The notes under the pieces: generated by a model | Seen by the model: the letters and a program-made list of their open reading frames with translations, nothing else | What the model was told of the DNA's origin: nothing | The model's database searches: none | Assembly: GCF_001613345.1 (NCBI RefSeq) | Contig: NZ_BDCE01000019.1 | Span: 186,001 to 250,000 of the forward strand | Length of the DNA stretch: 64,000 nt | Source: Nocardia uniformis NBRC 13702 | Lineage (GTDB): Bacteria; Actinomycetota; Actinomycetes; Mycobacteriales; Mycobacteriaceae | Direction: 5' to 3' | In this document: one piece after another, positions 1 to 9,250 of the stretch | How the letters are laid out: every line of letters begins with the position of its first letter | Numbering within the stretch: the first letter of the stretch is position 1 | Program-made: the position numbers and the translations under genes

Positions 1-1700
1 GAGAGCTGATCGAGCGAATCCATCGGCACGAACAACCGGTCACCGGGCTGCCCGCGCTTGGACGGCGCGTATTCGATAACCAGGTATTCCCGTCGCGCCC
101 CGCCCACGGTGCGCTCGATCATCTCCACGAACCGGCCGATGCCGTGCTGATCGTGCACCACCATGTCACCGGCGCGCAGCGCCAGCGGATCGACCTGGTT
201 GCGCCGCTTGGCGGGAAGTTTCTTACCCTCCTGCGGCGCGGTGACCCGGTTACCGGTGAGATCGGATTCCGCGATCACCACCAGTTGCGCGGAGTCGAAC
301 ACAATGCCGTCGTGCAGTGAACCGCACAGCACCCCGACCAGTCCGCCCACCGGTTCCGAACCCGGTTCCAGTGCGGCGGCGGGCACGTCGGCATCGCGCA
401 GACGTTCCAGAATGCGTTGCGCCGTACCGTGTCCCGCGACCACGATGACCGCGCGGCCACCGGTGGTCACATGGGCGCGCAGCGAGGCGAAAACGGTCGC
501 GATCAGTTCATCGGAGCCGCGGGCGGCGGGCGCGGCCAGCACCGGCAGCGCGATCTCATCGGGATGGTCGGCGGCGAGGGGACTCAGTGTCCACCAGGGC
601 AGCCCGCGCTGCTCGGCATCGGCGTGCACCACATTCAGGCCCCGGTAGGACGAGGCCGCCAGATCCAGTCCGTGCGCGCCGAGCGGTGCGGTCGCACCGA
701 AGGACGCGGCCGTCCACGAGGCTTCGAGGAATTCCTCACCGGTGCGCACCAGATCCGCGGCGCGCGTGCGTACCTTCTCCGGATCACACAGCAGCACATG
801 GGTTTCCGGTGGCAGGGCCTCGGTGAGCAGGCGCAGCTCACCGGGTTGCAGCACCGGCAGCAGCGCCTCCATGCCCTCCACAGGGATGCCCTGCGCCAGC
901 TTCTCCAGCATTTCCACCAGGGCGGCATCGGCCGGATGCTCGGCCGCCACCTCCGCGGCGCGTTCGCGAAGTTCGGTGGTGAGCAGCAGCTCCCGGCACG
1001 GCTGGGCGATCGCCACCTCGATGTCGACATCCGACAGCGAGCGCTGATCGGCGACCGAGAACGGCCGCAGCTCGGTGATCTCATCACCCCAGAAGTCCAC
1101 GCGCACCGGATGATCCGCGGTCGGCGGGAAGATATCGAGAATCCCGCCGCGCACCGCGAACTCGCCGCGCTTGCCGACCATATCAACCCGCTCGTAGGCG
1201 AATTCCACCAGGCGCGTGAGCAATTCGTCGAAGTCGTACTGCGCGCCGATGCGCAACACGATGGGCTCGATATCCTCGAGCCCACGCGCCATCGGCTGCA
1301 TGAGCGACCGCACGGTGGTCACCACCACTCGCAGCGGCTCCCCGTAGACGGTGTCCTCCGGGTGCGCGAGCCGCCGCAGCACCTGCAATCGCCGCCCCAC
1401 GGTATCCGCGCTCGGCGACAGCCGCTCATGCGGCAGGGTCTCCCAGGACGGGAACTGCGCCACGGCGTCGCCGAAGATTTCCGCCAGCTCGACGGTCAGG
1501 TCGTCGGCCTCGCGGCCGGTGGCCGTCACCACCACCAGCGGCCGCTCCCGAGCAATGGTCGCCGCGACGAAGGGCCGCACCGCCGAGGGTGCGACCAGCA
1601 TGGCCGACTCACGCCCGATAAGTCCCTTGACCTGCTGTAATGCGGTATCGGCCGCAGCCGCTGCGGCCAATCCAGCCAGAGGTGGACGGTGGGTGGGCAT
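1..1700 (-). CDS. mfd: Transcription-repair coupling factor Mfd (N-terminal part; gene runs off the left edge)
   Basis: Mfd is a cytoplasmic ATP-dependent translocase that displaces RNA polymerase stalled at DNA lesions and recruits UvrA for nucleotide excision repair. The reverse-strand frame is open from an ATG at 1700 to the window edge (about 566 codons), so only the UvrB-homology and RNAP-interaction portions are visible; the helicase domains lie outside. Recognisable segments are an early [10 protein letters not shown] strand, [15 protein letters not shown], the [15 protein letters not shown] stretch typical of the UvrB-like module, and near the edge [16 protein letters not shown], the start of the CarD-like RNAP-interacting domain. 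CAGGAG lies about 8 nt upstream of the chosen start. The neighbouring TetR gene and glmU-prs match the M. tuberculosis Rv1017c-Rv1020 order. Confidence 0.95.
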   Translation of the reverse strand, partial: MPTHRPPLAGLAAAAAADTALQQVKGLIGRESAMLVAPSAVRPFVAATIARERPLVVVTATGREADDLTVELAEIFGDAVAQFPSWETLPHERLSPSADTVGRRLQVLRRLAHPEDTVYGEPLRVVVTTVRSLMQPMARGLEDIEPIVLRIGAQYDFDELLTRLVEFAYERVDMVGKRGEFAVRGGILDIFPPTADHPVRVDFWGDEITELRPFSVADQRSLSDVDIEVAIAQPCRELLLTTELRERAAEVAAEHPADAALVEMLEKLAQGIPVEGMEALLPVLQPGELRLLTEALPPETHVLLCDPEKVRTRAADLVRTGEEFLEASWTAASFGATAPLGAHGLDLAASSYRGLNVVHADAEQRGLPWWTLSPLAADHPDEIALPVLAAPAARGSDELIATVFASLRAHVTTGGRAVIVVAGHGTAQRILERLRDADVPAAALEPGSEPVGGLVGVLCGSLHDGIVFDSAQLVVIAESDLTGNRVTAPQEGKKLPAKRRNQVDPLALRAGDMVVHDQHGIGRFVEMIERTVGGARREYLVIEYAPSKRGQPGDRLFVPMDSLDQL

Positions 1701-1806
1701 GAGGCAGACTCCTGGGCGCGGGTGAGCGATGCAGACGGCCAACCGAGTCTAATGGCTGGCACCGACGCGTCTCCGCCGCCACCCACGGCGACGCGACCCG
1801 GACGTG

Positions 1807-2455
1807 CTACTGCGCGTAGCGGCGCAGGCGACGAGCCGCGAACTCCCGGAAGTACGCCACCTTCTCTTCCGCGACGATCGACGGAAGCAGAAAATACCAG
1901 GCGCGTTCCATCCGCGCCGCCATCTGATCGATGGAATCCGTACTCACAGCAACGATGTGGACGCCGGTCGTCATCTCCTGCAGCAGCAGGCCGATGGTCT
2001 CCGGATCCAGGTCCGACTTCAGATCCCCCCTGGGCGATAGCGCGTTCGGCGAGCAACCGATGCGTTTCGCCCCAAGTCTTGGCGATATTCTCCCCGGCGG
2101 CGCCGCGGTAGTCACCGATCTGGTGGGTCAGTTTCAGCATCGCGCCGACCATCGGATCGTTCATCGTCAGGTCCGCCACCACATAGGTGATCCCGATGCA
2201 CGCCTCCAGTGCGGGCACCCGCGGATCGAAGAATCCCTGACATGCGCTGACCAGTCGCTCATTACCCTGATCGACTACGGCGCGAGCCAGTTCTTCCTTG
2301 GAGCCGAAGTGAAAGTACAAGGCGCCCTTGGTCACATTCGACTGCGCGATGATCTCCGACAGACTCGCGTTCGCGTAGCCCAGCCGCAGAAAGACATCGG
2401 CCGCGCCCGCGAGCACGGAATCGCGAGTGATCTCCGCACGCGCTTGCCTAGCCAT
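1807..2455 (-). pseudogene. TetR-family regulator resembling gamma-butyrolactone receptors, interrupted by a 1-nt frameshift
   Basis: The N-terminal half (from MARQARAEITRDSVL) contains a TetR helix-turn-helix ending TKGALYFHFGSKEELA, the wording typical of ScbR/ArpA-type autoregulator receptors. The first frame is in register through about residue 142 (ERAIAQGG) and then becomes nonsense. The adjacent frame carries a natural continuation, DLKSDLDPETIGLLLQEM through to RRLRRYAQ at 1807. The switch falls in a run of six C on the plus strand at 2025-2030; five would restore one protein of about 215 residues. I therefore score one gene with a +1 insertion, either a real lesion or a homopolymer sequencing error. 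Start ATG 2455 follows an AGGCGGA motif. No AfsA-type synthase is nearby. ScbR-like assignment is by motif only. Confidence 0.8.
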
Positions 2456-2480
2456 CAGATCCGCCTGTCATCAAACCAGC

Positions 2481-2516
2481 CATCCTGAAGTAGACCGACA
2501 TCCCGAAGTTGACCGA
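2481..2516. repeat. 18-bp direct repeat x2 upstream of the frameshifted TetR gene; candidate operator
   Basis: Two adjacent 18-bp units, 2481-2498 and 2499-2516, differ at only two positions (core GAAGT-GACCGACATC). They lie 26-61 bp upstream of the TetR start at 2455, where an autoregulatory site would be expected. Whether a TetR dimer binds here is inference. Confidence 0.45.
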
Positions 2517-2671
2517 CATCACAGTTCGAACAGCACTTGAAGGATGCGTGAACCGTACCATCCGGCTGCCGCGTGCCAGTCGATTCGAGCATTCGACCCG
2601 TCCTCCTTCGCAATTCGCTGGTTAACTGTCCAGTTCTGCCCGTACATACCCGACATTTCGCGTGACAGTGT

Positions 2672-3325
2672 TCATACCCCTTTGCCGCTCGGCCATTCCG
2701 ACGCCAGCTTCGGGTCGGCCTCCAAGTGCGTGAGACCGTTCCAGCACAGATTCACCAGGTGCGCGGCAACCACTTCCTTGGACGGCTGCCGCTCGTCCAG
2801 CCACCACGTCGCCGCGGTCGCGACCATGCCGACAAGGGCCTGTGCGTACAGGGTCGCGAGACTCGTATCGAAGTTCCGGCGCTCGAAATCCTCGGCGAGG
2901 ATGTGCGCCACCTGATTCACCGCTTCATTGAGCAGACTCGAGTAGGTGCCCTCGGCCGCCGACGCGGGCTGATCGCGCATGAGGATCCGGAATCCGTCGG
3001 TGCGCTCCTCCATATAGGTAAGGAGTGCGAGCGCCACCTGCTCCAGGCGCACCCGCGACCGGTTCTGGGTCAGCGAGGCGATGAGCATATCGAGCAGCGT
3101 GGACATCTCGCGGTCCACGACCACCGCGTACAGCCCCTCCTTACCGCCGAAGTGTTCGTACACCACTGGTTTGGAAACCTGGGCCCGCTGCGCGATCTCC
3201 TCTATCGAGGTGGCGTCGTACCCCCGCTCCGCGAACAGCGCCCGCCCGATCTCGATTAGCTGCTGTCGCCGCTGGGTACCAGTCATACGTGGGCGCGACA
3301 CCCGGCTTCCTTCACCCGAAGCCAT
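2672..3325 (-). CDS. TetR/AcrR-family transcriptional regulator (Rv1019-like by position)
   Basis: This 217-residue DNA-binding repressor has an N-terminal helix-turn-helix: RRQQLIEIGRALFAERGYDA, then SIEEIAQRAQVSKPVVYEHF as recognition helix and YEHF signature. An all-helical ligand/dimer domain follows (MEERTDGFRILMRDQP and a C-terminal WLDERQPSKEVVAAHLVNL segment). ATG 3325 has a good GGAGGT ribosome site. It lies between mfd and glmU and is transcribed away from tRNA-Gln and glmU, exactly as Rv1019 does in M. tuberculosis, so it is probably the conserved regulator of this locus. The ligand and regulon cannot be inferred. It is not closely similar to the frameshifted TetR gene next door beyond the shared HTH. 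Confidence 0.92.
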   Translation of the reverse strand: MASGEGSRVSRPRMTGTQRRQQLIEIGRALFAERGYDATSIEEIAQRAQVSKPVVYEHFGGKEGLYAVVVDREMSTLLDMLIASLTQNRSRVRLEQVALALLTYMEERTDGFRILMRDQPASAAEGTYSSLLNEAVNQVAHILAEDFERRNFDTSLATLYAQALVGMVATAATWWLDERQPSKEVVAAHLVNLCWNGLTHLEADPKLASEWPSGKGV

Positions 3326-3649
3326 CGCTCCACCTCCCTAGTACTTCCATACGACTGTCCCACAACTGTTCCAGACTCATCGGCCCCGAAGTTCAACGAC
3401 CCGCGCGGCCGATCTGTAGCATTCGCAAACGCAACAACTGATCTAGCATGATTCGGGGTAACTCGTCGGGAACGCCCAGAACGTGGCCACGTCGTCAACC
3501 GCAGGTCCGCGACGGCAGTCTCCACGCTCCCAACGACCGGCAAAAGTCGCGGAGAGGCGGGGGAGTTCGACGTGAGGGCGTCTTCATGCGAGGATCAGTG
3601 CCGCATGCCGTGACGCAGCGGCGTACCGTACGGTTCGCCGGTGTGTTGA
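3326..3649. other. Intergenic region between TetR and tRNA-Gln, no gene recognised
   Basis: This 324-bp region must hold the TetR promoter (left, reverse strand) and the tRNA-Gln promoter (right, forward strand). I see no convincing coding frame, no copy of the palindromic repeat and no strong hairpin. Short AT-richer tracts occur near 3415-3455. Confidence 0.5.
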
Positions 3650-3720
3650 TCCGCCGTAGTGTAATGGCAGCACCACTGATTTTGGTTCAGTTAGTTCAGG
3701 TTCGAGTCCTGGCGGCGGAG
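3650..3720 (+). tRNA. tRNA-Gln (anticodon UUG)
   Basis: The acceptor stem pairs TCCGCCG (3650-3656) with CGGCGGA (3713-3719), with discriminator G at 3720. The D arm follows (GTGTAATGGCAGCAC). The anticodon stem ACTGA/TCAGT encloses the loop TTTTGGT, giving anticodon TTG (Gln, reads CAA/CAG). The T arm contains AGGTTCGAGTCCT. The full 3' CCA is not encoded; the genome continues GCAAAGC. It lies 56 bp upstream of glmU on the same strand. Confidence 0.95.
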
Positions 3721-3776
3721 CAAAGCATCAACACCACGACAGCCCAGCAATGATGACAGGCAGCCGAGGGAGATCC

Positions 3777-5267
3777 ATGCCACAGCAGACCGCCGTCGTC
3801 GTTCTCGCCGCCGGAGCCGGAACGCGAATGCGGTCCAAGACCCCCAAGGTATTGCACCCCCTCGCAGGCCGAAGCATGCTCGCGCACGCGCTGCATGCGG
3901 CGAACGAGATCGACCCGGCGTACCTCATCACAGTGGTGGGGCACGACAGGGAACAGGTGGGCGCGGCCGTCGGCCGGGTAGCCACCGAATTGGGTCGCGA
4001 TATCACCCTGGCGGTACAGGAGGAGCAGCTCGGTACGGGTCATGCCGTGCAGTGCGCGCTCACCGCCGTACCGACGGATTTCACCGGCGACCTACTGGTC
4101 ACCTCCGCCGATGTTCCTCTGCTGGACGGACATACGGTGTCCGCGCTGCTCGACGAGCACCGCAGCTACTCCGAGCGTTCCGCGGTGACCGTCCTTACCT
4201 TCGTGCCCGACGACGCCAACGGCTACGGCCGTATCGTCCGCGACGCCGAGGGCCACGTGCTCGAGATTGTCGAGCACGCCGACGCCACCCCGGCGCAGGC
4301 CGCCATTACCGAGGTCAACTCCGGCGTCTATGTCTTCGACGCCGCCGTACTGCGCGCCATGATCTCCCGGCTCACCACCGCCAATGCCCAGCACGAGCTG
4401 TACCTCACCGATGTGCTGAAGCTGGCGCGCGAGGCCGGGCACCCGGTGCACGGCGCGCGACTGGTGGATGCCGCCAAGGTCACCGGCGTCAATGATCGGG
4501 TGCAGCTGGCCGATGCCGGACGCACTCTCAATCGCTACATCCTGGAACGGCATATGCGCGCCGGGGTCACCATTGTCGATCCGGCCAATACCTGGATCGA
4601 CGCGAATGTGACCATCGGCCGCGACGCCATCATCCGTCCGGGCGTACAACTGTTGGGCGACACCGTGATCGGCGAGGACGCCGAGATCGGACCCGACTGC
4701 ACACTCACCGATGTCATGGTCGGTGACGCGGCGCGGGTGGTCCGCACCCACGGCGACGGCGCGACCATCGGCCCGGGCGCGAATATCGGTCCGTTCACCT
4801 ATCTGCGGCCGGGCACGGTCGTCGGGCACTCCGGGAAGCTCGGTGCTTTCGTGGAGACCAAGAACGCCGATATCGGCGCGCACTCCAAGGTTCCGCATCT
4901 GACCTATGTCGGCGATGCCACCATCGGCGAGCACAGCAACATCGGCGCGTCGAGCGTTTTCGTCAATTACGACGGCGTCAAGAAGCACCACACCGTGGTC
5001 GGCTCACACGTGCGCACGGGCAGCGACACCATGTTCATCGCGCCGGTGACGGTGGGTGATGGCGCGTATACGGCGGCGGGTACTGTGCTGCGTAGGAGCG
5101 TTCCCCCGGGAGCGCTCGCGGTATCGGGCGGCGCACAGCGCAACCTCGAGGGCTGGGTGCAACGCAACCGGCCGGGCACCGATGCAGCCCGCGCGGCCGA
5201 CGCGGCGAAAACGGCCGATGAGAAGTCCAGTCAGACCACCGAGCAAAAGGATGGCGAACGTCAGTGA
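3777..5267 (+). CDS. glmU: Bifunctional GlmU: glucosamine-1-phosphate N-acetyltransferase / UDP-GlcNAc pyrophosphorylase
   Basis: GlmU makes UDP-GlcNAc for peptidoglycan and arabinogalactan linkage by acetylating glucosamine-1-P and transferring UMP. The N-terminal uridylyltransferase domain shows the nucleotide-binding [20 protein letters not shown] motif, [13 protein letters not shown] and [10 protein letters not shown]. The C-terminal half is a left-handed beta-helix of hexapeptide repeats ([46 protein letters not shown]) with the acetyltransferase site, ending in a charged tail as in mycobacterial GlmU. I chose ATG 3777 ([16 protein letters not shown] just upstream), giving 496 residues, close to the mycobacterial length; an upstream in-frame ATG at 3750 lacks a ribosome site. 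The 3' end overlaps prs by 4 nt (GTGA), indicating coupled translation. Confidence 0.97.
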   Translation: MPQQTAVVVLAAGAGTRMRSKTPKVLHPLAGRSMLAHALHAANEIDPAYLITVVGHDREQVGAAVGRVATELGRDITLAVQEEQLGTGHAVQCALTAVPTDFTGDLLVTSADVPLLDGHTVSALLDEHRSYSERSAVTVLTFVPDDANGYGRIVRDAEGHVLEIVEHADATPAQAAITEVNSGVYVFDAAVLRAMISRLTTANAQHELYLTDVLKLAREAGHPVHGARLVDAAKVTGVNDRVQLADAGRTLNRYILERHMRAGVTIVDPANTWIDANVTIGRDAIIRPGVQLLGDTVIGEDAEIGPDCTLTDVMVGDAARVVRTHGDGATIGPGANIGPFTYLRPGTVVGHSGKLGAFVETKNADIGAHSKVPHLTYVGDATIGEHSNIGASSVFVNYDGVKKHHTVVGSHVRTGSDTMFIAPVTVGDGAYTAAGTVLRRSVPPGALAVSGGAQRNLEGWVQRNRPGTDAARAADAAKTADEKSSQTTEQKDGERQ

Positions 5268-6244
5268 CCGCGTTCTCTACCGATAACCAGAAGAACCTGA
5301 TGCTGTTCTCGGGGCGCGGACATCCTGAGCTGGCGGAGGAGGTGGCCAAGGAACTCAATGTTCATGTCACTCCGCAGACCGCCCGGGACTTCGCCAATGG
5401 CGAAACCTTCGTTCGCTTCGAGGAATCGGTACGCGGCTCCGACGCCTTCGTGCTGCAGAGCTTCCCGGCCCCGCTGAACCAGTGGGTCATGGAGCACCTC
5501 ATCATGATCGACGCGCTCAAGCGCGGCTCGGCCAAGCGCATTACCTCGGTGCTGCCGTTCTACCCCTACGCCCGCCAGGACAAGAAGCACCGCGGTCGCG
5601 AGCCCATTTCGGCTCGTCTGATCGCGGATCTGCTCAAGACCGCGGGCGCGGACCGCATCATCACGGTCGACCTGCACACCGATCAGATCCAGGGCTTCTT
5701 CGACGGCCCGGTCGATCACATGCACGCGCAGGTGCAGCTGGTCGAGCACATTCGCAATAACTACCCGCTGGACAACATCACCGTCGTGTCCCCGGACGCG
5801 GGCCGCGTGAAGGTCGCCGAGAAGTGGGCCAACAACCTCAGCGACGCGCCCATGGCGTTCATCCACAAGACCCGCGATCCGCTGGTGCCCAACCAGGTAG
5901 TGGCCAATCGCGTGGTCGGTGAGGTCGAGGGCCGCACCTGCATCCTGATCGACGACATGATCGATACCGGTGGCACCATCGCCGGTGCGGTGAAGGTACT
6001 CAAGGAGGCGGGCGCGCTCGACGTGGTCATCGCCGCCACCCACGGTGTGCTGTCGCACCCGGCCGCCGAGCGCCTAGCCGCCTGCGGCGCCAAAGAGGTC
6101 GTGGTCACCAATACCCTGCCGATCAGCGAGGACAAGAAGTTCGCCCAGCTGACCGTGCTGTCCATCGCGCCACTGCTGGCGCGGACCATTCGTGAGGTCT
6201 TCGAAAATGGTTCGGTGACGGGGCTTTTCAACGGCAACGCCTAG
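5264..6244 (+). CDS. prs: Ribose-phosphate pyrophosphokinase (PRPP synthetase)
   Basis: The enzyme makes 5-phosphoribosyl-1-pyrophosphate from ribose-5-P and ATP for purine, pyrimidine, His, Trp and NAD synthesis; in mycolata PRPP also feeds decaprenyl-phospho-arabinose. The 326-residue protein carries the class I hallmarks: [10 protein letters not shown], the flexible-loop segment [15 protein letters not shown], the ribose-binding stretch [13 protein letters not shown], and the PRPP-binding loop [16 protein letters not shown] 5264 overlaps the glmU stop by 4 nt, and this pairing is conserved in actinobacteria. A strong hairpin 16 bp after the stop closes the operon. No lesion is visible. Confidence 0.97.
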   Translation: MTAFSTDNQKNLMLFSGRGHPELAEEVAKELNVHVTPQTARDFANGETFVRFEESVRGSDAFVLQSFPAPLNQWVMEHLIMIDALKRGSAKRITSVLPFYPYARQDKKHRGREPISARLIADLLKTAGADRIITVDLHTDQIQGFFDGPVDHMHAQVQLVEHIRNNYPLDNITVVSPDAGRVKVAEKWANNLSDAPMAFIHKTRDPLVPNQVVANRVVGEVEGRTCILIDDMIDTGGTIAGAVKVLKEAGALDVVIAATHGVLSHPAAERLAACGAKEVVVTNTLPISEDKKFAQLTVLSIAPLLARTIREVFENGSVTGLFNGNA

Positions 6245-6259
6245 CTCCGACCGCGCAGT

Positions 6260-6288
6260 CCCCCGGCATTCGCTGCGAGTGCCGGGGG
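6260..6288 (+). terminator. Intrinsic terminator after glmU-prs
   Basis: A perfect 9-bp stem (CCCCCGGCA at 6260-6268 with TGCCGGGGG at 6280-6288) encloses an 11-nt loop. A short T-containing tail (ATTGCCGTTTTC) follows. It lies 15 bp past the prs stop codon. Confidence 0.85.
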
Positions 6289-6388
6289 ATTGCCGTTTTC
6301 AGGCCCCTTTTCCGGTAGCGTTGAGATCCGAGCAGGTTTCTCAACGGTTTGCTACGGGTGTGCTGTAGCGCGGGAGAGGTGGTGCCGA

Positions 6389-6703
6389 ATGGCCGGGACC
6401 AATGATGACGACCAGCTGATGGATGAGGTCCTGGATATGGACGACCAGGAGCCCGACCTCGACTACGACCTGGGCGATGACGATCAGGCCGATGAGGTGC
6501 GCGAGTACGAGCGCTATATCGCCGACCCGCCCGACGACCTGGTCATCACCAACCGGGAGAACGACGACACCGGCCGGCTCGGCATCGAACGCGAACTCGC
6601 CCAGGAACAGACCCGCCGTCGTCAGCGCGCGGAGCACCGCTCCGACGACGATCGCCCGGCCGAGGTGGCTGCCGTGGAGATTGTGGACGACCTCCGCGAC
6701 TGA
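6389..6703 (+). CDS. Small acidic protein of unknown function
   Basis: I do not recognise this 104-residue protein. It is very acidic and hydrophilic: the N-terminal half is rich in Asp/Glu (DDDQLMDEVLDMDDQEPDLD), and a middle segment YERYIADPPDDLVITNREND precedes an Arg/Gln-rich helix (ERELAQEQTRRRQ). No signal peptide, membrane segment or cysteine motif is present. I chose ATG 6389 because GGGAGAGG lies 9 nt upstream and the longer upstream reading (from 6290) runs through the prs terminator. The third-position GC pattern fits its neighbours. Probably cytosolic; function unknown. Confidence 0.7.
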   Translation: MAGTNDDDQLMDEVLDMDDQEPDLDYDLGDDDQADEVREYERYIADPPDDLVITNRENDDTGRLGIERELAQEQTRRRQRAEHRSDDDRPAEVAAVEIVDDLRD

Positions 6704-6777
6704 GTGGTGTTTCGCGAAACCCCGGGCATTGTGATAACCAGGGAAGGCGTTCACATCACCAGTCAGGAGGGCTCACC

Positions 6778-7425
6778 ATGAGCACCCCGCCCAACGACCC
6801 GAACGAACCGCGGTCCGGCTCCGAATCGGGGGGCATGTTCGAGAAGCGGAAGGACTCGACGCCTTCGGCCGATCAGGACGTGACACCCTCGGCGGGTCAG
6901 GACACCGCGCCGTCCGGTCAGGGCACATCCGATCCCGGCCAGGCTGTTCCGCCGCCCGGTCGGATACCCCCTCCCGGTGCGTATCCGCAACCCGGCGAGG
7001 GATTCCCGCCGCCCGGTCAGGGAGCGCCGCCGCAGTATCCCGCCGGTGGGGTCTACAACTATCCGGCGGGCGCGTCACAGCAGCAGAGCGGATTTCCGCC
7101 GTATCCGCAGCAGCCGTACGGACAGCCGCCCGCCGGACATCCGGGCTACGGTCAGCAGTACCAGCCCTACCCCTCGGGCTATGGCGCACCGCCGCAGCAG
7201 CGTGGCACCCAGGTCTTCTCCATTATCGGATTCGTCTGCGCGGCAGTAGCTTTGCTGTTCTGCCCACCCGGCTTCGGTATCGCGGGCATCGTGCTCGGCC
7301 TGATCGGCAACAGCAAGGGTGAACCGCTCGGCAAGTGGGCCGCCCTCGCCGCCGGTATCTGCATGGTCATCGGCTTGGTCATCGGTTTCCTGCTGGTCGG
7401 TGCCAACGAATTCATGACCGACTGA
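6778..7425 (+). CDS. Pro/Gln/Gly-rich membrane protein with DUF4190-like C-terminal domain
   Basis: This 215-residue protein has two parts. Residues 1 to about 140 are disordered and rich in Pro, Gly and Gln (PPPGRIPPPGAYPQPGEGF, repeated YPQQP and YG motifs). The C-terminal part has two hydrophobic segments (IIGFVCAAVALLFCPPGFGI and AALAAGICMVIGLVIGFLLV) separated by a short KG-containing loop, the arrangement of DUF4190-type small membrane proteins that are frequent in actinobacteria. A strong AGGAGGG site precedes ATG 6778. The stop is 1 nt before the next gene start, so the two are probably co-transcribed. Function unknown; the long Pro-rich tail is predicted to be cytosolic. Confidence 0.85.
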   Translation: MSTPPNDPNEPRSGSESGGMFEKRKDSTPSADQDVTPSAGQDTAPSGQGTSDPGQAVPPPGRIPPPGAYPQPGEGFPPPGQGAPPQYPAGGVYNYPAGASQQQSGFPPYPQQPYGQPPAGHPGYGQQYQPYPSGYGAPPQQRGTQVFSIIGFVCAAVALLFCPPGFGIAGIVLGLIGNSKGEPLGKWAALAAGICMVIGLVIGFLLVGANEFMTD

Positions 7426-7426
7426 G

Positions 7427-8065
7427 ATGGAGCGGTTCACCGGATTCCCCATCGCGGGGCTCGACTTCTACGAGGATCTCGAGGCCGATAACTCCAAGAC
7501 CTTCTGGAACACCCACAAGCAGGTCTGGGAGGAGTCGGTGCGCGATCCGATGAAGGCGCTGGCCGCCGAACTCGAACCGGATTTCGGTACCGCCAAGATC
7601 TTTCGGCCGTACCGCGATGTGCGGTTCGCCAAGGACAAGACTCCCTACAAGAACCATCAGGGCGCGGTGGTGCACGCCGCCGAATCCTGCGGTTGGTACG
7701 TGCAGATCGGCGCCGGTGGACTGTTCGTGGCGGGTGGGCTGTACGTCGCCTCGCCCGCGCAGAAGGCCGCGCTGCGCACCGCCATCGACGATGAGGTACG
7801 CGGGCCGGAGCTGGAAGGCATTCTGGGGCGGTTGGATTCGGCCGGGTACACGATCGGCGGCGATAAGCTGAAAACGAAGCCGAAGGGCTTCTCCATCGAC
7901 CATCCGCGCATCGAACTGCTGCGGCACCAATCCATTACGGCGGGACGCGATCTCGGTGCGCCGAAATGGTTGTCGAAGCCCGAGGCGGGCAAGCATGTGC
8001 GAGCGGCATGGGAGGAGATGCGGCCGCTGATCGAATGGCTCGCGGCCGTCACCGCACAGAAGTAG
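7427..8065 (+). CDS. DUF2461 (TIGR02453) family protein
   Basis: This 212-residue cytosolic protein matches the DUF2461 pattern: an N-terminal GFPIAGLDFYEDLEADNSKT segment, then FRPYRDVRFAKDKTPYKNHQ, a GWYVQIGAGGLFVAGGLY core, and the late RIELLRHQSI motif. The family is widespread in bacteria and fungi and has no assigned reaction; conserved Arg/Lys/Asp residues suggest an enzyme or anion-binding role, but that is inference. ATG 7427 follows the preceding stop by 1 nt (TGAGATG), pointing to translational coupling with the membrane protein upstream. Confidence 0.92.
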   Translation: MERFTGFPIAGLDFYEDLEADNSKTFWNTHKQVWEESVRDPMKALAAELEPDFGTAKIFRPYRDVRFAKDKTPYKNHQGAVVHAAESCGWYVQIGAGGLFVAGGLYVASPAQKAALRTAIDDEVRGPELEGILGRLDSAGYTIGGDKLKTKPKGFSIDHPRIELLRHQSITAGRDLGAPKWLSKPEAGKHVRAAWEEMRPLIEWLAAVTAQK

Positions 8066-8165
8066 GCAGCACCCCGCAACCAGGCCGCTCGCATCCAGCA
8101 ACCGTCATTCCGGATGACGGGGAACGGATCTACTGAGCTTGAACGCGTGCTGTCGCCCACCCTCT

Positions 8166-8244
8166 CGTCATTTCCGGCGGGCTTCTGGCCGGAATCCACC
8201 TGTGGTCGGTAGTGGATCCCGGCCAAAAGCATGCCGGAATGACG
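8166..8244. repeat. Palindromic intergenic repeat, copy A
   Basis: The left arm (8166 on, CGTCATTTCCGGC) and right arm (ending at 8244, GCCGGAATGACG) are inverted copies of the element seen seven times in this window: about 33-nt arms, each with its own TTCCGGC/GCCGGAA hairpin, around a short variable loop. A collapsed fragment, CGTCATTCCGGATGACG, lies at 8103-8119. It sits between the convergent DUF2461 gene and egtD and may act as a bidirectional terminator. Confidence 0.88.
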
Positions 8245-8275
8245 GGGGGCGGCAGGCGACGTCGCGTGGAGAATC

Positions 8276-9250
8276 TCAGTAACGCCGTTCCGCGAGGAAC
8301 AGCGCGAACCGCTGATCCGGATCGGTCCATACCTGTTCGGTCGCGAATCCCGCTGTATCCAGCTCCTTTTCGAATCCGGCGCGGCGGAACTTCGCGGAGA
8401 TCTCGGTACGCATCTGCTCACCGGCCGCGAATTCGACGGTCAGGTCCAGATCACGCACGGTGACCGTCATGGCCTCGGTGGCTTCCAGGCGCATCTCGAT
8501 CCATTCCCGCTCGGCATCCCACAGCGCGATATGGGCGAACTTCTCGGGATCGAAATCCGCGTTCAGGCGATTGTTCAAGACCCGCAGCACATTCCGATTG
8601 AACTGCGCGGTCACCCCGGCGGCGTCGTCGTAGGCGGGGACCAGCACCGCCGGGTCGATGACCAGGCCCGCGCCGATCAGCAACTGCTCCCCCGGCTCCA
8701 ATACATCGTGGATTCCGGCCAGGAACTCGGCGCGCTCGCGCGGTATCAGATTGCCGATGGTGCCGCCCAGGAAGGCGATCATGCGCCGCCCGCCGCGCGG
8801 CAGATTGTCCAGGGTATCGGTGAAATCGCTGACCACGCCGTGTACCGCGAGTCCCGGAAACTCACTTGCGACCTGATCGGCCGCTGCCCGCAGTGCCGTC
8901 GTCGACACGTCCTGTGGTACATAGGTTTTCAATGGGCCCTCGGCGTTGAGCGCGGACAGCAGCAGCCGCGTCTTGGCCGCCGACCCGGCACCCAGCTCCA
9001 CCAGCACCTCGGCCTGTGCGGTGCGCGCGATCTCCCCGACCACCCGTTCCAGCAGGGCCCATTCGGTGCGCGTCGGGTAGTACTCGGGCAACTCGGTGAT
9101 CTGCTCGAACAACTCGCTACCGCGCGCATCGTAGAACCATTTGGGCGGCAGCGACTTCGGTGTCGCGGTCAACCCGCGCCGGGCATCCTCGCGCAGCGCG
9201 GCGGTCAGGTCTTCGTCGGTCAGGTGGATCTCCAGCGTCGCCGAAGTCAT
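8276..9250 (-). CDS. egtD: EgtD, L-histidine N-alpha-methyltransferase
   Basis: EgtD trimethylates histidine with three S-adenosylmethionine to make hercynine, the first intermediate of ergothioneine synthesis. The 324-residue protein has the family wording throughout: PKSLPPKWFYDARGSELFEQ, YYPTRTEWALL, the SAM-binding VELGAGSAAKTRLLL, IAFLGGTIGNL and, near the C-terminus, MRTEISAKFRRAGFE, which supplies the glutamate and serine that recognise the histidine amino group in characterised EgtD. ATG 9250 overlaps the egtC stop by 4 nt (ATGA), making it the last gene of egtA-egtB-egtC-egtD. Full length with no lesions. Confidence 0.97.
   Translation of the reverse strand: MTSATLEIHLTDEDLTAALREDARRGLTATPKSLPPKWFYDARGSELFEQITELPEYYPTRTEWALLERVVGEIARTAQAEVLVELGAGSAAKTRLLLSALNAEGPLKTYVPQDVSTTALRAAADQVASEFPGLAVHGVVSDFTDTLDNLPRGGRRMIAFLGGTIGNLIPRERAEFLAGIHDVLEPGEQLLIGAGLVIDPAVLVPAYDDAAGVTAQFNRNVLRVLNNRLNADFDPEKFAHIALWDAEREWIEMRLEATEAMTVTVRDLDLTVEFAAGEQMRTEISAKFRRAGFEKELDTAGFATEQVWTDPDQRFALFLAERRY

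Noticed and set aside
417..1640. Long forward open frame opposite mfd
   Set aside because: Shadow of the high-GC mfd coding strand; composition Gln/Arg/His-rich with no recognisable domain.
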